From an uncultured Bacteroidota bacterium (GTDB lineage: Bacteria; Bacteroidota; Bacteroidia; B-17B0; Aurantibacillaceae), in NCBI GenBank assembly GCA_937868675.1, contig CALMNJ010000353.1, forward strand, positions 1 to 7,278: a stretch of DNA of 7,278 bases, given 5' to 3'. The position numbers and the translations under genes are program-made. Shown here piece by piece: positions 1-4,911 of the stretch. The notes under the pieces were generated by a model. That model saw nothing but the letters and a program-made list of their open reading frames with translations. It ran no database searches and was not told where the DNA came from. How positions within the stretch are numbered: position 1 is the first letter of the stretch; each line of letters starts with the position of its first letter.

Positions 1-431
1 TTACCCACCGTTTTTTCGCGGGTTTTGTTAAAGTCTTCGTTCTTTTTTGTAATGTATTTTATGTATCCAAAAAAGTCTTCGTTCTCCTTGTTGCCTGTTG
101 CTTTGAGGTTTTGAACCACATTGCCGGCGTCGGTATTGATTGTAAACTTCTGATTCTCGTTAATGAAAAAATCGAAATAAATGCTTTTTCCCTGGCTCAC
201 CAAAGTATAAACACCCCTCTCCAGCTCTTTGGTCCCCTTAAAAACAATTTGACCGTTCTTTACCTTTTTGCAGGTATCCGAAATGTACTGCTGATCAAAA
301 GTGTACTTAACAAGGTACGCCATGGTATCCTTGCAGCCCTTGAAGTTAATCCTGATATCGTAGCCGCCGGTTTGAGCCTTTGCCGTTCCTAATAATGCCG
401 TTGCGGCGAGTGACAAAACGATTCTTTTCAT
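1..431 (-). CDS. Secreted DUF4369-type protein, N-terminal part (tandem paralogue of the neighbouring redoxin), cut by window edge
   Basis: The frame opens with ATG at 431 and stays open to base 1, giving 143 codons and no stop, so the gene is truncated by the window rather than broken. Residues 1-19 form a signal peptide (MKRIVLSLAATALLGTAKA, then Q). The mature start, about residues 23-100, resembles the DUF4369 domain that precedes redoxin domains in many Bacteroidota proteins. By eye it is about 40% identical to the upstream neighbour over residues 21-135, with shared blocks such as NFKGC, KNG, VFKG/EFKG and FTIN. Cysteines 33 and 54 fall at the same positions in both proteins. Only 19 bp separate it from the upstream stop at 451, and no promoter is visible there, so it is the last visible gene of the operon. 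By analogy a thioredoxin-like C-terminal domain should lie beyond the window, but this part cannot show it. Secretion and paralogy are well supported; the enzymatic role is inferred. Confidence 0.85.
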   Translation of the reverse strand, partial: MKRIVLSLAATALLGTAKAQTGGYDIRINFKGCKDTMAYLVKYTFDQQYISDTCKKVKNGQIVFKGTKELERGVYTLVSQGKSIYFDFFINENQKFTINTDAGNVVQNLKATGNKENEDFFGYIKYITKKNEDFNKTREKTVG

Positions 432-450
432 TGTACTGTTTTATTTGATT

Positions 451-1995
451 TTAGTTAGTGTTTTTTTTTGCGTTTTTTTCAATTTCTTCAAGCTTGTTCA
501 ATATGTCAACCACATTTTCAGTGGCCAGTTTTTTACCGATAATACGTTTTTCTTTATCGAGCAGAAAAATTACCGGTGTGCCCTGAATATCGAAGCGCTC
601 CTTAAGGTTGTTTACATGCACCGGATCGAACACATGAATGAAATCGGTAAGCTTTTTTTCGACAATAAATTTTTTCCAGTTCTTATAAAGCTCATCTTTG
701 GTTTGTACGGCAAATACCTTGAAGTCTATCTTACCCTTTACTGCCTTGAGGTCTTCACTTAACTTAGGCACCTCGGTTTGGCAGTGGCCGCAATCCTCGG
801 CCCAGAAAACCAAAATGGTGTATTTGGCTTTTACATCATATAACTTTTTGAACAATTGATTAAGTTCGGCAGCATTTTTATTGTAAAGGTAAGTAGCCCC
901 TCCGCTCGTGGTGGCAGTATCAAAGCCCATTCTGCGCACCCTGTCGCCATTTGCAGTGTCTATGGCATAAAAATCAGGCACCATTGCTCCGGGCAAGAGA
1001 TTACGCAGGATATCCACGCGCTCTTTAATTTTCTTCACGGTTTCGTCGGAGTAATAGCCATTTGTTTTTCCACTTATAATATACTTGTCCGCCAGATGTA
1101 TGAACACCTTTTCCATTGTGTTTGACTTACCGTACTGATCAAAGCTCATGGCCTTGTCGGTTTCATACTTATATGTAAAATGCCCTACAAGTGTATTAAA
1201 CATGGTGCTGCCGGGCTCACACTGCATGAGGATTCTATCCATTGCTTTTATAATTGAGTCGGGGTGTTGCGGTGTAAGCTGATTCACATAGCGCTTAATT
1301 TTATCAGCAAAAAACGGTGTGCAGATCACACGGTCGTCCTTAAAATTCACGGCGTCAAAATAGTGATCGCGGTAATAGTAATATTTGTAAGCCTGCTCGT
1401 CGGCACCCGCCGGAACTGATGGTGCATAGTGTTCTGCCTTTAGGCCCATAAGTTCGTTTACAAACAAGCCTTTGTTGCGTTTCAAAAACTCCGCATCAAA
1501 ATTTTTCACTTCCTTGTCAAGAACCAATTGCTTTTCGCCAACTTTTGCTGCGCTATCCGGCTTGCCTTTCAGGTTATTGGCAAAATCGCTCATTTCTTTA
1601 TTTTTTTGCGATACAAAACGCACGTACGAGAAGAACTCATCGTTTTGTTTGTCGTCGGGAGACCTGAGTGTTCCCGAAATGTCAGACGCATTCAGGTTAA
1701 TTGTAAAGTTTTGATTCTTATCAACAATGAACTGGCAATAGAAACTATTTTTGTTCTGGTTTACCAGTAAATAAACCCCATTGTCAAGCGCCATATCACC
1801 TTTAAATTCAACTTTGCCATTTTTTATGCGCTTGCAGCTGTCCATTAAAGGAACCTGATCCCAGAAATACCGTGCAATAAAAAGGTTGGAGTCGGTGCAT
1901 CCTTTGAAGTTTACCTGAATTCGGTAGCCATTTTGGGCCTTGAGTGCGCCGGTCAAACAAAGAACTGTTATAAAAACAGGGTAGATTTTTTTCAT
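451..1995 (-). CDS. Secreted thiol-disulfide oxidoreductase-like protein (DUF4369-DUF5106-redoxin)
   Basis: This 514-residue protein starts at the ATG at 1995. The frame opens 10 codons earlier, at 2025, but only the inner start puts a clean signal peptide (MKKIYPVFITVLCLTGALKA, then Q) at the N-terminus. Residues 22-110 resemble DUF4369. Residues about 200-335 resemble DUF5106 (HYFDAVNFKDDR, TPFF, LTPQHPDSI). Residues about 335-500 form a TlpA/AhpC-like redoxin fold, with the active site CGHC at 402-405 inside FWAEDCGHC and the cis-proline TP at 473-474. Both active-site cysteines are present, so it is probably a redox-active periplasmic or outer-envelope thiol reductant or oxidant. Its partner and substrate are unknown. 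It sits between a putative zinc peptidase gene (32 bp gap) and a tandem paralogue (19 bp gap) in a probable operon. No type IX sorting domain is seen at the lysine/asparagine-rich C-terminus. The family call is firm; the physiological role is not. Confidence 0.9.
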   Translation of the reverse strand: MKKIYPVFITVLCLTGALKAQNGYRIQVNFKGCTDSNLFIARYFWDQVPLMDSCKRIKNGKVEFKGDMALDNGVYLLVNQNKNSFYCQFIVDKNQNFTINLNASDISGTLRSPDDKQNDEFFSYVRFVSQKNKEMSDFANNLKGKPDSAAKVGEKQLVLDKEVKNFDAEFLKRNKGLFVNELMGLKAEHYAPSVPAGADEQAYKYYYYRDHYFDAVNFKDDRVICTPFFADKIKRYVNQLTPQHPDSIIKAMDRILMQCEPGSTMFNTLVGHFTYKYETDKAMSFDQYGKSNTMEKVFIHLADKYIISGKTNGYYSDETVKKIKERVDILRNLLPGAMVPDFYAIDTANGDRVRRMGFDTATTSGGATYLYNKNAAELNQLFKKLYDVKAKYTILVFWAEDCGHCQTEVPKLSEDLKAVKGKIDFKVFAVQTKDELYKNWKKFIVEKKLTDFIHVFDPVHVNNLKERFDIQGTPVIFLLDKEKRIIGKKLATENVVDILNKLEEIEKNAKKNTN

Positions 1996-2027
1996 CCGCG
2001 TGGCTATTTTTTGTTCAGTTACCAAAA

Positions 2028-3056
2028 TTAATGATTGATTTGACTTTGCTTCAAATCACATACCAGTTTTTTAAGGTTGCCATTATAATTTTTGTTAAAT
2101 ACCGCTTCCAGACTGTCTTGCAGACTATCATACTGCCGGAGGTCAACAAAGAAAGCGTTTTTGGATTTCATGATGGCCGTGCTACGCGCCAGATAAGGTT
2201 TTGCATTATGAAACGGAAGCTTAGCCACACTGTCTGCGATTTGCTTCATCAAAGCCAGTTTCCCCTCAAAGCGATGTGACATTCGCTCACTGGAGCGATA
2301 ATACTGATTTAATTTGGCGCATTGCCTGAACATAAAATCATTAAACATTTTTTCGTCGGCCTCCTCTATCATGTATTGCTTTACCAACCCGGAATCAGCC
2401 GCCAGAAACCTCAGTGTAGCCTTTCTCGCTACAAATGAGGCCATATTCTCGTTAAGATCAACCGAGCTCGGCAAATAGCATGTAGCATGGAAGAGTTCAT
2501 GAAATAACAACTCACAAAATCGGGGGCGGCTGCGGCTCAGCATGCTGCTAAGCAGGGGGTCGTTGAACCAGCCAAGTGTGCTCCAGGCGCTTACGCTTCG
2601 CATATCAACATCGTATCCCAGTGCCCTTAAATGATTATACTCTGCTGTGGCGCGGGCTTTATCGAAATACCCTTTATAGCTTACTTTTCCAACCAGCGGA
2701 AACTCCCATTCATAGGGTTCAAGTGCAAATGGTTTACTTGCCGTTATTACCCAAAGTGTGGTACTTTCGGTTTGCACAAAAACGGTTTGATAGCTCTTGC
2801 CGGGCACATATCCAATACTATCAACGCTGTACGTTTTTATTTTATCAATCAGACAACTATTATCGAACTCCCTGCTACCAGGCTCGAGGTTACGGGAATA
2901 TTCGTCAAGGCCGACAGTATGAAACAGCACGTTTAGCTGCCCACTGCCTTGCTGAAGGAGGTACTGTACAAGTTCATGGTTTGCCGAACACCAGCACCAC
3001 GCCAAAAGCATTAATAAGCTAAAGGCTGTTCGTACCCAACGCCATGCTGCTTTCAT
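2028..3056 (-). CDS. Putative zinc aminopeptidase, PF10023 (Aminopep) family
   Basis: This 342-residue protein has the signature of the PF10023 putative aminopeptidases. The zincin motif HELFH is at residues 186-190 (H186, E187, H190), followed by NEN at 202-204 within LNENMASFV. E203 is the probable third zinc ligand. Further family blocks are SKPFALEPYEWEFPLVG, YKGYFDKARA, LGYDV and STLGWFNDPLLSSML; the length is normal for the family. The start ATG at 3056 gives a basic, hydrophobic N-terminus (residues 1-24). Family members I recall are often lipoproteins with GCS at this place; here it is WCS (C23), a poor lipobox, so it may instead be a cleaved signal or a membrane anchor. It is the first gene of the left operon, 32 bp before the redoxin gene. 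Peptidase activity is known only by family annotation; the natural substrate is unknown. Confidence 0.88.
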   Translation of the reverse strand: MKAAWRWVRTAFSLLMLLAWCWCSANHELVQYLLQQGSGQLNVLFHTVGLDEYSRNLEPGSREFDNSCLIDKIKTYSVDSIGYVPGKSYQTVFVQTESTTLWVITASKPFALEPYEWEFPLVGKVSYKGYFDKARATAEYNHLRALGYDVDMRSVSAWSTLGWFNDPLLSSMLSRSRPRFCELLFHELFHATCYLPSSVDLNENMASFVARKATLRFLAADSGLVKQYMIEEADEKMFNDFMFRQCAKLNQYYRSSERMSHRFEGKLALMKQIADSVAKLPFHNAKPYLARSTAIMKSKNAFFVDLRQYDSLQDSLEAVFNKNYNGNLKKLVCDLKQSQINH

Positions 3057-3100
3057 AGGGTATTTTGTATCTTTAAGGCCGGTTAATTCTTATAAATATA
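3057..3100. promoter_or_regulatory. Divergent intergenic region that should hold the promoters of both flanking genes
   Basis: These 44 bp separate two genes read in opposite directions, so promoters for both are expected in or near them. On the plus strand TATCTTTA (3068-3075) differs by one base from the Bacteroidota -7 box TAnnTTTG. On the minus strand TATATTTA (3100-3093) differs likewise by one base. No convincing -33 TTTG lies at the usual distance for either box, so both assignments are weak. The two candidates would leave leaders of roughly 20-30 nt. No clear Shine-Dalgarno is visible on either side. Confidence 0.3.
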
Positions 3101-4036
3101 GTGCAAAAAACAGTTGTTGTTTTATCCCTGGCTATGCTTCCGCTTTTTTTGATGTCACAAAAAGGCGACACCACTATGCTCCGTTTCAAACAAACCGAAC
3201 GGGAGTTAAAAAGCATGCTTAATGCCGTTTTTTACAGCAGACCCGAACACGAGCGTTTTGAGGCCAACCGCAAGTTCATTGCCGTTTGGGACCGAATTGC
3301 CGCTTTTCCGGGAATACTCAATTTTGCCTTCGACAGTCTCAAAAAAGAAATCTCGGTACTGAAGCCCGCAGATAAAAAGTTTTGCCTGGTAACATGGAAT
3401 ATTCCTAAGGACGACGGCACCCATGCTTTTTTCGGATATTTATTTGTAAACAACAACAAGCGTATAAAAAAGGGATTTTTAAAACATGAAATCATTGAAT
3501 CTTACGAATACTTTAAACTGCTCGATTTTTCTTCTACTGTAAAGTCGCCCGAATCGTATGTCGGTTCTCCTGAAAAATGGTTCGGAATGCTTTACACCTG
3601 TGTGATACCTTGCGATGGTTACTATGCCCTGCTTGGCTGGGATGGGAATGATAAACTAACACGCCGCAAATTTGTTGACGCCCTTTATTTTAAATCCGAC
3701 GGGACCCCAGTTTTTGGTAAGGACATTTTTAAAATTCCGCATAAAAATCCGCGCCGAATGATGTTTCAATACAGTAGCGATGTGACTATGAGTTTGAAGT
3801 ATGACGAGGGCAACAACCAGATTGTGTTTGATCATCTTGCCTCGCGGCAAGACGGAGCGCAGCTTAACGAACAGTTTCAATACTATGGTCCCGATGGAAG
3901 CTTTGATGCACTGGAATACAAAAAAGGCAAGTGGGCTTACACCGAAGATGTTGACGCCCGTAATAAGAAAAGTGAAAACGACAATGTTCGTAAGCCCGAT
4001 CCTAAAAAGCAAAAACCAATTTACAAGCCGCGCTAA
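3101..4036 (+). CDS. Secreted protein of unknown function, conserved-looking Bacteroidota type, GTG start
   Basis: The frame codes for 311 residues from a GTG at 3101. An in-frame TAA at 3074-3076 bounds it upstream, with no ATG between, and the GTG gives a good signal peptide (MQKTVVVLSLAMLPLFLMS, then Q). ATG codons at residues 12 and 18 lie inside that hydrophobic stretch and are less likely starts. The mature protein appears globular, with aromatic and glycine-rich blocks: YYALLGWDGNDKLTRRK at 174-190, DGTPVFGKDIF at 200-210, and MFQYSSDVTMSLKYDEGNNQ ending at 240. I recall similar unnamed proteins in other Bacteroidota but know no function or named domain for them. The last 25 residues are rich in lysine, proline and asparagine and are probably disordered. 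No catalytic motif, membrane helix after the signal, or type IX sorting domain was recognised. It diverges from the aminopeptidase operon and converges on the vanZ-like gene. Confidence 0.8.
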   Translation: MQKTVVVLSLAMLPLFLMSQKGDTTMLRFKQTERELKSMLNAVFYSRPEHERFEANRKFIAVWDRIAAFPGILNFAFDSLKKEISVLKPADKKFCLVTWNIPKDDGTHAFFGYLFVNNNKRIKKGFLKHEIIESYEYFKLLDFSSTVKSPESYVGSPEKWFGMLYTCVIPCDGYYALLGWDGNDKLTRRKFVDALYFKSDGTPVFGKDIFKIPHKNPRRMMFQYSSDVTMSLKYDEGNNQIVFDHLASRQDGAQLNEQFQYYGPDGSFDALEYKKGKWAYTEDVDARNKKSENDNVRKPDPKKQKPIYKPR

Positions 4037-4038
4037 CG

Positions 4039-4425
4039 TTATACATATTGTGATTGAAGCCTGCGTAATCTGCCTGTAAAAAGTAAAGCCATTAAACAGC
4101 CAACCGTGTTAGCTGCAATATCAAGAACATCGGCGCTACGTTCGCTAAACCAATGTGCCTGCATCCATTCGAGTGCCGCGCCATAAAGCACACAGCTAAA
4201 AAAAACGCCTGCTATAAACAGGAAGCCGTTTCGGGAGGCAACAGAAACTATGCCAAGACCACAAAGCACAAAAAAAACAGAGGCGTGAACAAATTTATCG
4301 AAGCTCAGTATTTCGAGCCAGGAGGGGCTTGGTATATAACGTCCGGGGGTGGCGCAAAGCACAAAAATAAATGCAGCCCAAATCAGAGCGGCTATGCCTG
4401 CATTATGAATGATGCGTTTTATCAA
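4039..4425 (-). CDS. VanZ-like family integral membrane protein
   Basis: This protein of up to 128 residues has four predicted membrane helices, about residues 8-26, 45-63, 67-86 and 100-117. It also has the VanZ-like family pattern: FDKFVHASVFF at 42-52 (D43, K44, H47), then EWMQ at 86-89, R96, D99, D102, and AAN at 104-106 followed by G109. The family is named after the teicoplanin-resistance protein VanZ, but most short members are of unknown function and nothing here implies antibiotic resistance. The start is uncertain: TTG at 4425 is the best codon, an in-frame ATT precedes it, a TGA stop lies shortly upstream, and the next in-frame ATG is codon 88. That TTG lies in the U-tract of the gcvH terminator, so expression depends on read-through or on a local promoter that I could not identify. 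Following sprA and gcvH is a familiar position for such a gene in this phylum. Its stop is 2 bp from the stop of the convergent gene. Confidence 0.85.
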   Translation of the reverse strand: MIKRIIHNAGIAALIWAAFIFVLCATPGRYIPSPSWLEILSFDKFVHASVFFVLCGLGIVSVASRNGFLFIAGVFFSCVLYGAALEWMQAHWFSERSADVLDIAANTVGCLMALLFTGRLRRLQSQYV

Positions 4426-4460
4426 AATAAAAAGCCCTTTTAAGGTTCACTTAAAAGGGC
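4424..4460 (-). terminator. Intrinsic terminator of gcvH
   Basis: A perfect 10-bp inverted repeat (GCCCTTTTAA and TTAAAAGGGC, 4434-4443 and 4451-4460) flanks a 7-nt loop. On the minus strand it is followed directly by TTTTTATTTT (4433-4424), the classic layout of a Rho-independent terminator, 18 bp after the gcvH stop. On the plus strand the stem is followed by ACATTTTT, so it may also stop transcripts arriving from the plus-strand gene at 3101. The stem is only about half G+C at its base and A/T-rich at the loop, so some read-through into the vanZ-like gene is plausible. Confidence 0.88.
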
Positions 4461-4478
4461 ACATTTTTAATGTTTGTA

Positions 4479-4859
4479 TTAAACGCCGATGAGCGCTTTG
4501 TAAGCATCAACATCCAGCAGCGATGCTACCTGGGATGGATCGGTGATTTTAATTTTTATCATCCAGCCCGCACCATAAGGATCTTTGTTTACACTTTCAG
4601 GAGCTGAATCAATATCACTGTTAAATACAAGCACCTCACCACTCAGGGGCATGAAAAGATCGCTTACCGTTTTTACCGCTTCCACGGTTCCAAATACGGC
4701 GTCTTTTTCAACCACTTCACCTACAGTTGATATATCAACATAAACAATGTCTCCAAGTTCTTTTTGAGCGAAGTCGGTAATTCCAACGGTGGCGTTATCG
4801 CCCTCAATACGCACCCATTCGTGCTCTTTGGTGTATTTTAAGTCGGCAGGAAAATTCAT
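4479..4859 (-). CDS. gcvH: Glycine cleavage system H protein
   Basis: The product is the lipoyl carrier of the glycine cleavage system. It shuttles the aminomethyl group from the P protein (GcvP) to the T protein (GcvT) and is re-oxidised by the L protein (dihydrolipoamide dehydrogenase), all in the cytoplasm. The 126 residues are of normal length. Hallmarks are KYTKEHEWVRI at 8-18, VGITDFAQKELGDIVYVD at 25-42, and the lipoylation site EAVKTVSDL with K63 as the modified lysine, followed by NKDPYGAGWMIKI near the C-terminus. The frame is open back to an ATG at 4952, but that would overlap the end of sprA and add 31 non-homologous residues; the ATG at 4859 gives the standard N-terminus and follows an A-rich leader. 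It has its own promoter and terminator, so it is probably transcribed independently of sprA. The P and T protein genes are not in the window. Confidence 0.97.
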   Translation of the reverse strand: MNFPADLKYTKEHEWVRIEGDNATVGITDFAQKELGDIVYVDISTVGEVVEKDAVFGTVEAVKTVSDLFMPLSGEVLVFNSDIDSAPESVNKDPYGAGWMIKIKITDPSQVASLLDVDAYKALIGV

Positions 4860-4878
4860 AATTGTTTTTTTTGCGATA

Positions 4879-4907
4879 CAAATGTAATTGTTTTTTTGTT
4901 TTAGCAA
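4879..4907 (-). promoter_or_regulatory. Bacteroidota-type promoter of gcvH
   Basis: Read on the minus strand, TTG (4907-4905) is followed after 18 bp by TACATTTG (4886-4879), an exact match to the TAnnTTTG -7 element of the Bacteroidota primary sigma factor with a fitting -33 element. The -33 element begins 4 bp beyond the sprA stop. The expected transcription start near 4873 leaves an A-rich leader of about 14 nt before the gcvH ATG, with no Shine-Dalgarno, as is usual in this phylum. Confidence 0.7.
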
Positions 4908-4911
4908 GTTT

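Noticed and set aside
30..85. 14-bp direct repeat (AAAGTCTTCGTTCT at 30-43 and 72-85)
   Set aside because: Both copies are in the same reading frame and encode the repeated residues NEDF, and there are only two. It is explained by the protein sequence, not by a CRISPR or mobile element.
445..762. Plus-strand open frame of 105 codons opposite the redoxin domain
   Set aside because: It is a hydrophobic antisense shadow of the thioredoxin-like region; no signal, motif or leader supports it.
1996..2025. Redoxin start at 2025, 10 codons upstream
   Set aside because: It would place a polar stretch before the signal peptide, while the ATG at 1995 begins directly with MKKIYPVF.
2576..3022. Plus-strand open frame of 148 codons
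   Set aside because: It lies wholly opposite the aminopeptidase gene, which has clear family motifs. The antisense translation has no recognisable domain.
4039..4425. Antibiotic-resistance gene (vanZ)
   Set aside because: It belongs only to the broad VanZ-like family. No van gene cluster is present, and short members next to gcvH are ordinary core genes in this phylum.
4153..4443. Plus-strand open frame of 96 codons opposite the vanZ-like gene
   Set aside because: The minus-strand frame has the conserved VanZ-like pattern and four membrane helices. The plus-strand product is a lysine/histidine-rich sequence with no family likeness.
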